This document shows, piece after piece, positions 36,128 through 45,793 of a stretch of 64,000 nt of DNA. Source of the stretch: Siccirubricoccus sp. G192. GTDB taxonomy: Bacteria > Pseudomonadota > Alphaproteobacteria > Acetobacterales > Acetobacteraceae. Made by a program: the position numbers and the translations under genes. Below the pieces are notes generated by a model. The model was not told where the DNA came from, did not search any database, and saw only the letters and a program-made list of their open reading frames with translations. Positions within the stretch are counted from its first letter, which is position 1; each line of letters starts with the position of its first letter. Location of the stretch: NCBI RefSeq assembly GCF_019084075.1, contig NZ_JAHREN010000001.1, forward strand, positions 2,329,501-2,393,500. Reading direction: 5' to 3'.

Positions 36128-36508
36128 CTTCGCCGCTCCCTCTCGCCATCAGCAGAATATGTTATCCACCGCGAAGTGTAGATCGCATACGATACGATGT
36201 CGTGTGGTAACGTAAGGTTGTGGAAAAGTCTACAGCACTCTCATCGGTTGTGATGGTGCTAAAGATGAAGTGACAGGATGCCGGAGGGCCGGCGCAAATG
36301 CGCCGCTGGCATGCGGTTCGGCTGAACCCGGCGGCGCCGCGGCGGGATTGCCGGAACCTCAATCCCCCGCGAGGGAAGCCGAAGGGCCCGATGCCGAGGC
36401 TCCGAAGAAGGGGAGGAGGCAACAGCGATTCGCGGGCCAGCAATGCCGTGTCCTGCCTCTCCCGCCAGGGGCCGCCGAGGCGGGAGGCTCGCGCGGGGTG
36501 CCGCATCG
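36128..36508. other. Gene-free region, AT-rich part near MarR
   Basis: A 381-bp region. Bases about 36150-36260 have a markedly lower GC than the surroundings, with two spaced arms GTTATCCAC (36161-36169) and GTGGTAAC (36204-36211) and ATACGATACGAT direct repeats between them. The part from 36290 to 36508 is GC-rich and has no supported ORF. Confidence 0.55.
36161..36211. promoter_or_regulatory. Spaced inverted repeat upstream of marR
   Basis: GTTATCCAC at 36161-36169 and GTGGTAAC at 36204-36211 are inverted copies apart from one missing base, separated by 34 bp that include tacgatacgat. It sits 34 bp before the MarR start, a likely operator or promoter overlap. The motif was recognised by eye only. 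Confidence 0.4.
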
Positions 36509-37432
36509 CTACCGCGCCAGCGCCTCGATGATCTGCATCCGCAGCCAGGCCTCGGCCGGGTCATGGTCGAGCACCGCACGCCAGGCCATCCTCACGACTG
36601 ATTCCGGGCATAGGAAGGGCGGCGGGTCGGCGACCAGCCCTGCCTCGGCGATCGCGCCGAGCACCGCGTCCGCCAGGGCATCGGAAACCGTGCAGAGCAG
36701 GTCCGTGCCCAGCAGCACCCGGCGCAGCAGGCCGAAATCCGGCAGGCCGAGCACGATGCGCCGGCTGCGGCCCAGCCGCTCCAGCGCCGCATCGGCGAAG
36801 CCGGTGAGGTCGCCGCGCGCCGTCACCAGGACATGCGGCCGGGCGCAATAGGCGTCGAGGTCGATCGGGCCGGGTGTGGCGGCGTCCCGCAGCACGCGGA
36901 AGCCGCCGCGGCGCAGCACGCGCTGCTTGGCGGTGGCCGGCAGGCCATCGCCCATGAAGCCGACGGCGGTGCCGATCTCCCCCGTCTCCAGCATGCCCGG
37001 GATGGTGCGGAAATTGGCGGCGCGGATCACCACCCGGCAATGCGGCGCGGCCTGGCGCAGCCGGGGCAGCAGCGGCATCGCGGCGATCGCCACATCGTCG
37101 CTCCAGCCGATCCGGAAGGTGCGGGAGTCGGTTGCCGGGTCGAAGGGTGTCGCACCGGCCACGGCCCCGGCCACGACCTGCAATGCGGGTCCCAGCTCCG
37201 CCATCAGCGCCTCGGCGCGCGGCGTCGCCTCCAGCGCATTGCCGTTGCGGATGAACAACTCGTCGCGGAAGACCGCGCGCAGCCGCGCCAGGGCGGCGGA
37301 GGTGGCGGGCTGGGACAGGAACAGCGCCTGCCCGGCGCGGGTCACGCTGCGCTCCCGCATCAGGGCGAGGAAGACGGGCAGCAGGTTCAGGTCGAGCCGG
37401 CGCAGGCTGGACTCGTCGGGGCGAAGGGGCAT
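36509..37432 (-). CDS. LysR family transcriptional regulator
   Basis: A 307-residue LysR-type regulator. The N-terminal helix-turn-helix is LDLNLLPVFLALMRERSVTRAGQALFLSQPATSAALARLR (about residues 13-52), then LFIRNGNALEATPRAEALM. The C-terminal effector domain runs from about residue 90 (TFRIGWSDDVAIAAMPLL) to the end. The inducer and target genes are not deducible; neighbours on either side are on the same strand or unrelated. The start at ATG 37432 fits the family. Confidence 0.9.
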   Translation of the reverse strand: MPLRPDESSLRRLDLNLLPVFLALMRERSVTRAGQALFLSQPATSAALARLRAVFRDELFIRNGNALEATPRAEALMAELGPALQVVAGAVAGATPFDPATDSRTFRIGWSDDVAIAAMPLLPRLRQAAPHCRVVIRAANFRTIPGMLETGEIGTAVGFMGDGLPATAKQRVLRRGGFRVLRDAATPGPIDLDAYCARPHVLVTARGDLTGFADAALERLGRSRRIVLGLPDFGLLRRVLLGTDLLCTVSDALADAVLGAIAEAGLVADPPPFLCPESVVRMAWRAVLDHDPAEAWLRMQIIEALAR

Positions 37433-37569
37433 GTCGGCCGATCTGCGGATCAGGGGAGGCCAGGGTGCAGCCCTCCGCCGGCGCGGTCCAGCGCGCCATC
37501 CATCGCATGGATGCCCGCAGATGTCCGGTTTCGCCGGGCCGGCAACTCGACCCGCCTATATTGGCCTGC

Positions 37570-37974
37570 CTATCTTGGCTGCACCCTGGGGTCGCCGCCG
37601 GGCGTGCCGGGCGGCGGGATCACCGGCGTGGTATTCGGCACCGGCACCGGCACGGGCGCCTGGATGCCGGGGTCCACGCCCGGCGGCGGGCGGACGACGC
37701 CCCGCGGAATGCCGGTCCGCTCGTCGACAGCGCCGCTGCCTGCCGGACCGCCGCTTCGCGGTGGCCGGGGCGTGGGCTCGACCCGCTCCGGCGGTGCAGG
37801 GGGAAGCGGTGGCTGCTCCTGCCGCGGCGGAACCGGCGCTGGCTGGGCAAAGGCGGCCCCGGCAAGCCCACCCAATACCAAGAACGCAGCGAGGGGCAGG
37901 ATGGCGAGAGCCGCCCCGCCCATCATCCGATCGCTGGTTCGGCGCAGGTGACGGCCGGATCCGGGGCCCATCAT
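37570..37974 (-). CDS. Proline-rich exported protein, function unknown
   Basis: A 134-residue protein with one hydrophobic N-terminal segment (GGAALAILPLAAFLVLGGLAGAAFAQ, signal peptide or anchor) and a proline-rich mature part (PAPVPPRQEQPPLPPAPPERV; GVVRPPPGVDPGIQAPVPVPVPNTTPVIPPPG). Low complexity, no domain recognised. Start uncertain: ATGs at 38007, 37974 and 37926 (MMGGAALAIL) are possible, and the last would give a compact signal peptide. Confidence in the gene rests on the signal-like start and PxxP tail, which is common in Acetobacteraceae proteins of this kind. Confidence 0.55.
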   Translation of the reverse strand: MMGPGSGRHLRRTSDRMMGGAALAILPLAAFLVLGGLAGAAFAQPAPVPPRQEQPPLPPAPPERVEPTPRPPRSGGPAGSGAVDERTGIPRGVVRPPPGVDPGIQAPVPVPVPNTTPVIPPPGTPGGDPRVQPR

Positions 37975-38043
37975 GGGGCGCCCCCTTCCTTCCGGTCCGC
38001 GGCACATGGAGGCGACCCCGTATTGGCGCCGTTGGCGTGTCCG

Positions 38044-38452
38044 TCAGATCCCGCCATAGGGCAGGCCGTAATGGACGTAGACATCGCGCCCGTAATCGGG
38101 ATTGCCCCAGGGCGTCTCGTCCCGGGCGTAGCTCGGGGCCCGCTCCAACTGCTCGCGGCTCACATCCACCACATAGCCGCCCAGGCCGGTGTCGTAGGTG
38201 AGCATGCCCCAGGGGGAGCGGGTGGTAGCGCTCGCCGATGCCGAGGAAGCCGCCGAAGCTCATCGCCGCATAGGCGACCTGCCCGGTGAACTTGTCGATC
38301 ATGACATTATAGACCGAGCCGAGGTGATGGCCCTGCCGGTCGTAGACCGCGGTGCCCTCGACCTTGTCGGAGGCGATCAGCCGCTCCGTCTCATTGACCG
38401 CCACGCCGCCATTGCCGCCGCCCGTGCTGGTCGTTGCCGTCGTGCCTGACAT
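38044..38452 (-). pseudogene. PRC-barrel domain protein, frameshifted
   Basis: About 136 residues when repaired. The PRC-barrel half (ETERLIASDKVEGTAVYDRQGHHLGSVYNVMIDKFTGQVAYAAMSFGGFLGIGERYHPLP) is followed in another frame by WGMLTYDTGLGGYVVDVS and DVYVHYGLPYGGI. An extra G in the run 38212-38216 (five in place of four, plus strand) explains it. PRC-barrel proteins of this type are often induced in stress and bind partners; function unknown. The gene otherwise looks intact, suggesting sequence error. Confidence 0.75.
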
Positions 38453-38613
38453 GGCTGCCTCCCGAAGAAGCCTTGCATCCCGCAAAAACGGGAGAGGGCT
38501 GAGGGGAGTTCCGGTGGCACGGCGGCGGCCCGGCACGGATGATGGAGGCCCTCGCTGCAGGACCCTCAGCGCAGCGGGGATGGCCCGCAACCGCCCGCCG
38601 TGCCGCCCCCGTA

Positions 38614-40096
38614 TCAGCGGAAGGGCGGCTCGTCGAAGCTGCGCAGCTTGCGCGAATGCAGGGAGCCGAGCTGCCCCCGCAGGAGGTCGAGGGTGGCGAG
38701 GCCAATCGCCAGGTGCTCGCCCACCGCCCTCTGGTAGAAGGCGCTGGCGGCGCCGGGGAGCTTGATCTCGCCATGCAGCGGCTTGTCGGAGACGCAGAGA
38801 AGGGTGCCATAGGGCACGCGCAGCCTGTAGCCCTGGGCCGCCAGCGTTCCGCTCTCCATGTCCACCGCGACCGCGCGCGCGAGGTTGATGCGCCGCCGCT
38901 CCTGCGACCAGCGCAATTCCCAGTTCCGGTCGTCATAGGTCACCACCGTGCCCGTGCGGAGGCGGCGCTTCAGCGCTTCGCCGTGGTCCCCCGTCACGCG
39001 TGCCGCAGCCTCCTGCAGGGCCTGCTGCACTTCCGCCAGCGCCGGGATCGGCACCTCGGGCGGCACCAGGTCGTCCAGGATGCGGTCGCGGCGCAGGTAG
39101 CCATGGGCGAGGACGTAGTCGCCGATCTGCTGGGATTGCCGGAGGCCGCCGCAATGCCCGACCATGAGCCAGCAATGCGGCCGCAGCACCGCGAGGTGGT
39201 CGGTGATGGTCTTCGCGTTGGAAGGGCCCACGCCGATGCTGATCAGCGTGATGCCCTGCGCCTCGGGGCGAAGCAGGTGGTAAGCAGGCATCTGGAAGCG
39301 GTTCCAGGGGGGCGGCCGCGATCGCCGCCGCGGCTGCGGCCGGATCGTCGCCGCGCCGGACGCAACCGCCGCCCGGCAGCATCAGGCGGTCATAGGGGCC
39401 TTCCGGCCTGGCCAATTCGGACAGCGCCCACTGGACGAATTGATCGACATAGCGGTGATAGTTAGTCAATAGGATCCAGGGCTGGATGGCCTGCCAGCCG
39501 GTGCCGGTGTAGTGCACCAGCCGGCGCAGGGAATAGTCGACGCGCACCGCATCAAAAAGCGCGAGCGGCCGCGGCTGCCCCGGCGCGAATTCCCACAGGC
39601 CATCCGCCACCTCGTCACCGACCGCGGACAGCAGCGGCGCAGGGAAATGGCGCGCGAGGTCGGCCGCCGAGACGGTGCCGCGGGAAAGCTCATCGCCCAC
39701 GCCTTCCATGGCATAGGGATAGGGCACCTCCTGCTCGCTGACCCTTACCTGGATGCTGGCGCCGAAATCCTCCACCAGCGGCCGAAGCTGCTCCAGCAGG
39801 TAGCGGCGGAAGAAGCCGGGCTGCGTGACCGTGGTGGCATGGATGCCGGGCGTCTGGAACTTGGCCCAGGCGCGCCGCGGCATGGCCCGGGTGCCACCGC
39901 CATGCCAGGTGACCCGGAGTTCCGGGTAGCGGAAACGGGCGCGCTCCGCGGCGCTGGGCGGATCGCCGCCGCCGAGAAACCGCTCGAGCGCCTCGCGCAG
40001 CGCGCCGAAACCCGCCGCGTGCAATTCCACAAGCCGGTCGACGGCCTCCTCAGGCGTCAGGGAATGGCCGGGTGGCTCCGAGAGGGTGGCCGGCAC
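38614..40096 (-). pseudogene. amn: AMP nucleosidase, frameshifted in a C run
   Basis: About 494 residues when repaired; hydrolyses AMP to adenine and ribose 5-phosphate. The N-terminal half (PEEAVDRLVELHAAGFGALREAL ... LTNYHRYVDQFVQWALSEL) is the Amn-specific domain. The C-terminal half (TLISIGVGPSNAKTITDHLAVLRPHCWLMVGHCGGLR ... VAVDMESGTLAAQGYRLRVPYGTLLCVSDKPLHGEIKLPG) is the nucleoside phosphorylase fold. The two halves are in different frames: an extra G in the run 39307-39312 (six for five, plus strand); repair gives AAPWNRFQMPAYHLLRPEA. The start at ATG 40096. Family residues are retained, so a sequence error is probable. Confidence 0.85.
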
Positions 40097-40113
40097 GCGA
40101 TTCTCCAGGGCTG

Positions 40114-41487
40114 CTAACGTGGTTCCGGATTCGGCGCGGGCGGCTGCCGGGGCGCGTCCAGGGTTGCCAGCGCCTGGGCGAGATCGGCGATCAGGTCATC
40201 CGCATGCTCGATGCCGACGCTCAGCCGGATCAGGCCCTCCGTGACGCCGATGCGCGCCCGCACGGCAGCGGGAATGCCGGAATGGGTGGTCGAGGCAGGG
40301 TGGCAGGCCAGGGACTCCGTGCCGCCGAGGCTGACCGCCAGCTTGAAGACACGCAAGCCATTCAGCACGCGGAAGGCCTCCGCCTGGCCGCCGCGAAGCT
40401 CGATGCTGAAGGTGGACCCGGGACCGCTGCACTGGGCATCATAGACCCGGCGGGCGGCGCCATCGCCGGCATGGCGGCCGAGCGCGTGGACCGCGGCGAT
40501 GCGGGGGTGGTCGGCCAGGAAACCGGCCACCGCCTCGGCATTGCGGGCCGCCGCGTGCATCCTGAGCGAGAGCGTCTCCAGTGAGCGGCCGAGCATCCAG
40601 CAGGAATGCGGGTCGAGCTGCGTGCCGATGGCGCCGCGCAGCAGCCGGATCGGCCGCAGCCGCCCGCGGCTCCCGACCGCGGCGCCCGCGACCAGGTCGC
40701 TATGGCCGCCGACATATTTGGTGAGTGAATAGACGACGACATCGACGCCATGCGCGAGCGGCTGCTGGAAGACCGGACCCAGCAGGGTGTTGTCGCAGAC
40801 GATCACGGGGCGGTGCCCCTGGGCGGCCTCGATCCGGTCCGCGGCGGCGTGGATCAGGGCGAGATCAACCAGGGTATTGAGCGGGTTGGAGGGGGTTTCG
40901 AGCATGAGCACGCTGACCCGGCCGCGTTCCATCGCGCGCCGCGCGGCGTCCTGGATAGCTTCGGCGCTGGTGCCGTCGACGAAGCCTTCGGCGGCGATGC
41001 CGTATTCCGCGAAGCTGCGGGCGAGCAGCGTCTCGGTGCCGCCATAGAGCGGCTGGCTGTGCAAGACGACATCGCCCGGCCGCGCGAAGGCCAGCACGGT
41101 GGTGGCGATCGCCGCCATGCCGGAGCCGAATACCAGCGCGGCCTCGCCGCCCTCATGGATTGCCAGCCGGTCCTCGACGATCTCGCTGTTGGGGTGGTTG
41201 AAGCGCGAATAGACGAGGCCGGCCCCGCCCTCCGGCGCCTCCCTGCGCCCGGCAACCACGTCGAAATAGTCGCGCCCCTCCTCGGCGGACCGGAAGACGA
41301 AGGTCGAGGTCAGGAAGACCGGCGGCTTGACCGAGCCCTCGGACAGGGCCGGGTCGTAGCCATAGCCGAGCATCAGGGTCTCGGGCCGGAGGCGGTGGTT
41401 GCCGATATGGGTGTTGTGGCTGCGGTCCTTGGCCATCGCGGAGGGTCCCTGGCGCCGACGCATGCCCAGAACGCAGCCGGTATCCAT
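40114..41487 (-). CDS. Cys/Met metabolism PLP-dependent enzyme (cystathionine gamma-synthase/beta-lyase type)
   Basis: A 457-residue PLP enzyme. The PLP lysine is in [20 protein letters not shown]; other family marks are [50 protein letters not shown] and the C-terminal [20 protein letters not shown]. It could be a cystathionine gamma-synthase, beta-lyase or methionine gamma-lyase-like enzyme; the exact reaction is not decidable. I chose ATG 41487 because AAAGGAGG stands 6-7 bp upstream; ATG 41436 ([16 protein letters not shown]) is where family similarity starts. A YgjV gene diverges from it. Confidence 0.85.
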   Translation of the reverse strand: MDTGCVLGMRRRQGPSAMAKDRSHNTHIGNHRLRPETLMLGYGYDPALSEGSVKPPVFLTSTFVFRSAEEGRDYFDVVAGRREAPEGGAGLVYSRFNHPNSEIVEDRLAIHEGGEAALVFGSGMAAIATTVLAFARPGDVVLHSQPLYGGTETLLARSFAEYGIAAEGFVDGTSAEAIQDAARRAMERGRVSVLMLETPSNPLNTLVDLALIHAAADRIEAAQGHRPVIVCDNTLLGPVFQQPLAHGVDVVVYSLTKYVGGHSDLVAGAAVGSRGRLRPIRLLRGAIGTQLDPHSCWMLGRSLETLSLRMHAAARNAEAVAGFLADHPRIAAVHALGRHAGDGAARRVYDAQCSGPGSTFSIELRGGQAEAFRVLNGLRVFKLAVSLGGTESLACHPASTTHSGIPAAVRARIGVTEGLIRLSVGIEHADDLIADLAQALATLDAPRQPPAPNPEPR

Positions 41488-41634
41488 CCGGTGCCTCCTT
41501 TCCGCTCTGCTGCGGGGAGGCCGAAGAAGTGCTTTCGGTGCAGGGCAGCCATTCTCAACCATAGATAGCAATAAGCCCGCAGCACGCGCGATACGGGGGA
41601 AGGCGACGCTGCGGCGGGCCGGGGATGGTGGGAC

Positions 41635-42177
41635 ATGGTTGCCGATATGCTGGTTGGCCTCTGCGGGGCCTGGGGACTCGCGGGGTCCTTGGCGTGGTCC
41701 TTCGCGCGGACGCGGCGGGCCATGCTCGCGGTCCAGATCTCGACCGCGCCGGGCTTCATCCTGCACTGGGCCCTCCAGGACCACTGGACGGCGGCGGGCA
41801 TGACCGTGCTGACCATGCTGCTCGCCTTCGTCTCGGCGGCGCTCGATGGTCCGCCGGACGGCCGGGGCGTCCGCCTCGCCCGCGCCCTCTACTTGGTCGC
41901 GCTGCTGCCGGTGGCGGCGCTGGCGGCCTGGTCCTGGGAGGGCTGGCACTCGTTCTTCGCGGCGCTCGGGACGGCGATCGCCTGCTGCGGTCGCTGGCAG
42001 ACCGACAAGGCCCGGTTCCGCGCCCTGATCCTCGCCTGCTCCGTGCCCTGGTTCGTGCACAACCTGGCCGTCGGCTCGGTCCCGGCGATGGCGTCCGACC
42101 TGTTTCTGATGGGTCGTGGGGCCTGGCTCGCCCTGCGCCGCGCCCCCGTTGCGCCAATGGCCGCATCCGCCGCCTGA
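41635..42177 (+). CDS. YgjV family inner-membrane protein
   Basis: A 180-residue membrane protein with about five to six hydrophobic segments: [86 protein letters not shown] and [17 protein letters not shown]. Length and the [23 protein letters not shown] pattern fit the Imp-YgjV family. Function unknown. It is divergent from the Cys/Met gene, with about 150 bp between the starts; the region between is slightly AT-rich near 41560-41580. Confidence 0.75.
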   Translation: MVADMLVGLCGAWGLAGSLAWSFARTRRAMLAVQISTAPGFILHWALQDHWTAAGMTVLTMLLAFVSAALDGPPDGRGVRLARALYLVALLPVAALAAWSWEGWHSFFAALGTAIACCGRWQTDKARFRALILACSVPWFVHNLAVGSVPAMASDLFLMGRGAWLALRRAPVAPMAASAA

Positions 42178-42197
42178 CCGGAATACCGGCCCGGGCT

Positions 42198-42743
42198 TCA
42201 AGGGGTGCGGACGTGCCTCCAGGGAGGGCTCAGCGCGAGAATCCGCGCATGGGCCGGGCAGTCCTCGGCATGCGCACCCGGAAGGTAGCCGAGGCTCATC
42301 AGGAAGGAGCCCACGATCTCGCCGCCGGTGAATTTGAAGGTCTTTCGGAACAGCTTCACCCATTCCTCCCTGGAGCGGGGGTGGTGGGCGTCGAGCCAAC
42401 CGGCGAAGCCGCCATGGCTGTTCCGGAGCCCCTGCACGCGCTGCGCATTCCCGATGACGGCATCGAGTTTCAGCCGGTTGCGGATGATGCGGGCATCGGT
42501 GAGCAGGCGGCTGCGGTCATCGGCATCCATGGCCGCCACAGCGTCAACCTCGAAGGCGCGGAATGCCTCCCGCAGCCCGGGGCGACGCCGCAGCACCAGT
42601 TCCCAGGACAGGCCGGCCTGGAAGATCTCCAGGCAAAGGCGCTCGAACAGGACGGTCTCGTCCCGCTGCGGAAATCCATACTCCTCGTCGTGGTAGGGAC
42701 CATGGAGGTCATGCCCCAGGGCCAGGCGGCAATAGCTGCTCAT
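42198..42743 (-). CDS. tag: DNA-3-methyladenine glycosylase I
   Basis: A 181-residue Tag-like glycosylase that removes 3-methyladenine from DNA. It begins [51 protein letters not shown], where Cys and His near the N terminus take part in the structural zinc site with the C-terminal HAEDCPAH. The body has [31 protein letters not shown] and [13 protein letters not shown]. The ATG at 42743 starts the domain; the upstream frame is not supported. It converges with YgjV. Confidence 0.9.
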   Translation of the reverse strand: MSSYCRLALGHDLHGPYHDEEYGFPQRDETVLFERLCLEIFQAGLSWELVLRRRPGLREAFRAFEVDAVAAMDADDRSRLLTDARIIRNRLKLDAVIGNAQRVQGLRNSHGGFAGWLDAHHPRSREEWVKLFRKTFKFTGGEIVGSFLMSLGYLPGAHAEDCPAHARILALSPPWRHVRTP

Positions 42744-42924
42744 GCGCCCTCCTCTCGCTGCATCGGGCCCGGGCATTGCCGGAGACTTGAGGCCAAAGAG
42801 CCCGGTGCCGCAACGTGCAAATCGCCATGGCTCCGGCCGACTTGGCGGCTGGCCTGCAAGCCACCATCTGCCCGCTCAGGGCCGACCGGCCGCAATCGCC
42901 GTCCGAAGCAGAGGAGGTTCCGGC

Positions 42925-43911
42925 ATGAGAGCGCTCGTGATCGACAAGCCGGAGGGTGGGCAGGCGGCAGCGGCGGCGTTCCGGGATTTCCCCGAAGCGG
43001 AACTGCCCGAGGGCGATGTGCTGGTGCGCGTCAGCCACTCGACGGTGAACTACAAGGATGGCCTCGCGGTGACCGGGCGGGCGCCGGTGGTGCGGCGCTT
43101 CCCGATGATCCCGGGTATCGACCTCGTGGGGACCGTCGAGGAGTCGTCGCATCCGGGTGTCATGCCGGGCCAGCGGGTGGTGGTGAATGGCTGGGGCCTG
43201 GGCGAGACGCATCCCGGCGGCTATGCGGAGCGGGCGCGCCTGCGCGGCGAGTGGCTGGTGCCGCTGCCGGAGGGCATGGCCCCCGCCGAGGCGGCCGCGA
43301 TCGGCACGGCGGGCTACACCGCCATGCTGTGCCTGATGGCGCTGGAGCGCTACGGACTCACCCCCGAGCGCGGCCCGGTCCTGGTCACCGGCGCCGCAGG
43401 CGGCGTCGGCTCGGTCGCAATTGCGCTGCTTTCGCGCGCGGGCTGGCATGTCGCCGCCTCGACCGGACGGCCGGAGGAGGCCGACTACCTGCGGGGCCTC
43501 GGCGCGGCCGAGGTGGTGCCGCGCGACCGGTTCTCGGGTGGGCCTGCCAGGCCGCTGGGCAGGGAGAATTGGGCTGCGGCGGTGGATACGGTGGGCTCCC
43601 GTACCCTCGCCGCGGTGCTTTCCGAGATACGCTATGGTGGCGCGGTCGCGGCCTGCGGCCTGGCGCAGGGGATGGACCTGCCCGGCTCGGTCGCGCCCTT
43701 CATCCTGCGGGGTGTCGGTCTGCTGGGGGTGGATTCCGTCATGGCCCCGCGGGCGCGCAGGCTGGAAGCATGGTCGCGGCTCGCGCGGGAATTGGACCGG
43801 ACGAAGCTGGCCGCGATGACGAGCACGGTCCCCCTGGATGAGGTGCCGCGCATCGCCGAGGAGATCCTGGCCGGGAAGATCCGCGGCAGGGTGGTCGTCG
43901 AGCTGGGCTGA
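42925..43911 (+). CDS. acuI: Acrylyl-CoA reductase-like NADPH oxidoreductase (AcuI/YhdH)
   Basis: A 328-residue MDR-family enzyme of the AcuI/YhdH type, which reduces acrylyl-CoA to propionyl-CoA with NADPH; such enzymes protect against acrylate. Typical pieces are HSTVNYKDGLAVTGRAPVVRRFPMIPGIDLVGTV, the cofactor loop VLVTGAAGGVGSVAIALLSRAGW and LLGVDSVMAPRARR. GAGGAGG stands before ATG 42925. No neighbour suggests DMSP degradation, so a general role is as likely. It diverges from tag. Confidence 0.9.
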   Translation: MRALVIDKPEGGQAAAAAFRDFPEAELPEGDVLVRVSHSTVNYKDGLAVTGRAPVVRRFPMIPGIDLVGTVEESSHPGVMPGQRVVVNGWGLGETHPGGYAERARLRGEWLVPLPEGMAPAEAAAIGTAGYTAMLCLMALERYGLTPERGPVLVTGAAGGVGSVAIALLSRAGWHVAASTGRPEEADYLRGLGAAEVVPRDRFSGGPARPLGRENWAAAVDTVGSRTLAAVLSEIRYGGAVAACGLAQGMDLPGSVAPFILRGVGLLGVDSVMAPRARRLEAWSRLARELDRTKLAAMTSTVPLDEVPRIAEEILAGKIRGRVVVELG

Positions 43912-44121
43912 CCGATCCCGCCAAGGCGCCTGAAGCTTGCCTGCCCCTGGCCGCGGCGGCCGCGCGGCCACTGCGTCACATGCGCCGAAACCGCGAGCCG
44001 ACGCCCGCCCCGCCGTGCTGCACCGAGCCGGTATAGTCGCGGTTGGGCGCGGCCAGCGTCGCAAGGTCATCCTGCCCGGCCAGGTTGACGCTCATCGGCC
44101 CAACCTGCCGCGCAGGGACGG
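43912..44121. other. Short gap with hairpin; possible tiny ORF
   Basis: 210 bp between convergent acuI and the NTF2-like gene. A hairpin TGGCCGCG/CGCGGCCA (43948-43955 with 43963-43970) with a 7-nt loop is present. On the minus strand a 38-codon frame at 43979-44095 begins ATG and has no family match that I can name. Confidence 0.4.
43948..43970. terminator. Hairpin between convergent genes
   Basis: TGGCCGCG (43948-43955) and CGCGGCCA (43963-43970) pair perfectly over 8 bp; loop gcggccg. Located 37 bp after the acuI stop. No T run follows. Confidence 0.45.
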
Positions 44122-44580
44122 TCAGACGCGATAGGCCTGCCGCGCGAGCAGCTTCCAGTCACCGCCCTGCTTCTGCCAGACCTGCAGCACCCCGATCCTC
44201 ACGGGCGTGACCTGGCCGGCCTGGTTGGCGGTCTCGCCGGTGAAGAGGTGCCGCACGATGGCATCATTGCCGGCGATGGAGATCGTCTGGTCGCTCAGGT
44301 TGATCGACCGGAAGGCGTTGCGCCGTGACAGCAGATTCTCGACGAACTGCGCCTTGTTCTCGATCCGCCCCGCCGAGTGGCCGTAGCTCAACTGGTCGGC
44401 GGTCAGCGCCTCCAGCTTTGCGCGATCGACCTCGAGCATGGCCTTGGTCAGCGCCTCGACCGCCTGGGCGACGGCCCGGTCGTCGCCGGATTGGGCCTGC
44501 GCAGGCCGTCCCGCAACGACGGTGACGCCGAGGAGCGCCGCCGCCCCGGTGAACGCAATGTGTCGCCGTTGTATGCCCAT
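44122..44580 (-). CDS. NTF2-like (SnoaL-like) exported protein
   Basis: A 152-residue protein. A signal peptide ([26 protein letters not shown]) precedes an NTF2-fold domain ([51 protein letters not shown] ... [14 protein letters not shown]). Relatives are uncharacterised domains of the nuclear-transport-factor-2 fold that can bind small ligands or act as enzymes; no active-site assignment is made here. It stands next to the decayed copper locus but shows no metal motif. The ATG at 44580 is the family start. Confidence 0.82.
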   Translation of the reverse strand: MGIQRRHIAFTGAAALLGVTVVAGRPAQAQSGDDRAVAQAVEALTKAMLEVDRAKLEALTADQLSYGHSAGRIENKAQFVENLLSRRNAFRSINLSDQTISIAGNDAIVRHLFTGETANQAGQVTPVRIGVLQVWQKQGGDWKLLARQAYRV

Positions 44581-44689
44581 GGCTTCCTCCCGCCGCGAAA
44601 CCGGTTCTGGTTGGCGCCAAGGCTACGCCCGCCGATCTGTCCGGTCCACCGGATATCCCTGCTGCCCTGGCAAGCCTGCGGCCGGGCCT

Positions 44690-45020
44690 CGCCGCCGGGC
44701 TGGAGCCGCACCGCCCGCAGGCGCGGCGCGTTGCCGATGCCGAGCTCAATGCCATCGCCAGCGCCGCCACCACCGGCCTGAGCATGATCCCGAGGAAGGG
44801 ACAGAGCACGCCCGCGGCAATCGGCACGCCGGCCGCGTTGTAGACGAAGGCGAAGAACAGGGACTGCCTGATGTTGCGCATCACCGCGCGTGAGAGGCGC
44901 TCCGTGCGCGCGATTCCCGCCAGGTTGCCCTTCACCAGTGTGACCCCGGCGCTCTGCATCGCCACATCCGCTCCCGTTTCCAGGACGATGCCGACATCCG
45001 CTTCGACCTCCGGCCGAGCC
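44690..45020 (-). pseudogene. Copper/heavy-metal P-type ATPase C-terminal remnant
   Basis: About 110 residues from the end of a CopA-like P1B ATPase: [30 protein letters not shown] (the GxGxDVAxxSA region of the hinge), then [31 protein letters not shown] and [19 protein letters not shown]. The last helix is out of frame (the MALSS...[15 protein letters not shown] join needs a shift near 44740). No catalytic DKTGT part or metal-binding domain remains upstream: the sequence switches to a different gene near 45020-45034. This is a real deletion remnant, not a single-base error. Confidence 0.75.
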
Positions 45021-45033
45021 GCCCCGCGGCGGC

Positions 45034-45332
45034 ATGCCGGGCATGGGCGGCCAGGGGATACACGGCGGCGCCCAGGGCGGCATGTCCGGGATGATGAGCG
45101 GCGACATGGGCCAGGTCATGTAGATGATGCAGATGATGCGCCGGCGAATGGCGGCCCAGGGAATGACGGGTGGTCCCACCGCCATGCAGCACTTTCGGCG
45201 CAACTCGACCCGGCGAGAGCCATGGCGGCTGCGGCGCAACCACTCTACATGGGACTGTCGGAGAAGCAGAAGCGTACCGCCGATGAACTCCTGGCGGAGC
45301 ATCTGCACGAAATGTGGAGGCTCGGGCTGTGA
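45034..45332 (+). pseudogene. Remnant of a Met/Gly-rich LTXXQ-like periplasmic protein
   Basis: The plus strand reads [29 protein letters not shown], an in-frame TAG, then MMQMMRRRMAAQGMTGGPTAMQHF. In another frame the end reads LDPARAMAAAAQPLYMGLSEKQKRTADELLAEHL and a stop at 45330-45332. Met/Gly-rich beginnings and the L-x-x-x-Q/K-x-x-x-A-D-E-L-L end recall the LTXXQ/CpxP-like proteins found with copper genes. The stop, frame change and missing middle show decay. Its stop overlaps the GTG of the DUF411 gene. Confidence 0.55.
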
Positions 45333-45793
45333 GCGATACCGGCGCAACTCGGAACGCGGTAACCAGGCGGGGAGCGTTGCTCCTCGCCCTGGCAGCACCT
45401 GGGGCGGTGACAGCGCAAGCCGCCCCGGCGCTTCGGGTGGAGGTCTGGCAGGATCCCAATTGCGGCTGCTGCGAGGGCTGGGCCCGGCACATGCGGGCCG
45501 CGGGGTTCGAGGTGGCGGTCCATCAGGTCGCGGATGTCAGGCGGGTCAAGGTTGCCAGGGGCATCGCCGAGGCGCTGTGGTCCTGCCATACGGCGGTCGT
45601 GGAGGGCTACACCGTCGAGGGGCACGTCCCCGCCGCCGATGTGCGGCGCCTGCTGGCCGAGCGGCCGCGGGCACAGGGCCTGGCCGCCCCGGGCATGCCC
45701 GCCTCGGCTCCGGGCATGGACATTCCCGGCACGCGGTACACGGTTGTCCTCTTCGGCACGCCGGACGGCGACCGCACCTGGGCGCGGCACTGA
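45329..45793 (+). CDS. DUF411 metal-binding protein, exported
   Basis: A 154-residue protein. The N terminus (RRGALLLALAAPGAVTAQA) looks like a twin-arginine signal. The mature part begins LRVEVWQDPNCGCCEGWARHMRAAGFEV, the DUF411 pattern with the CGCC motif, and has CHTAVVEGYTVEGHVPAADVRRLLAERP, where Cys and His are probably metal ligands. DUF411 proteins are found in copper and other metal resistance clusters. GGAGG stands before the GTG at 45329 (VSDTG); the GTG at 45314 is possible. Here it is the one intact gene of a copper-like locus. Confidence 0.85.
   Translation: MSDTGATRNAVTRRGALLLALAAPGAVTAQAAPALRVEVWQDPNCGCCEGWARHMRAAGFEVAVHQVADVRRVKVARGIAEALWSCHTAVVEGYTVEGHVPAADVRRLLAERPRAQGLAAPGMPASAPGMDIPGTRYTVVLFGTPDGDRTWARH

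Noticed and set aside
41488-41634. Possible SAM riboswitch before the Cys/Met enzyme
   Set aside because: I looked for SAM-II-like pseudoknot parts on the minus strand and saw no matching conserved bases; only a short AT-rich stretch is present.
43979-44095. 38-codon minus-strand ORF between acuI and the NTF2-like gene
   Set aside because: It has a weak ribosome site and no recognisable family; kept only as a note in the gap description.
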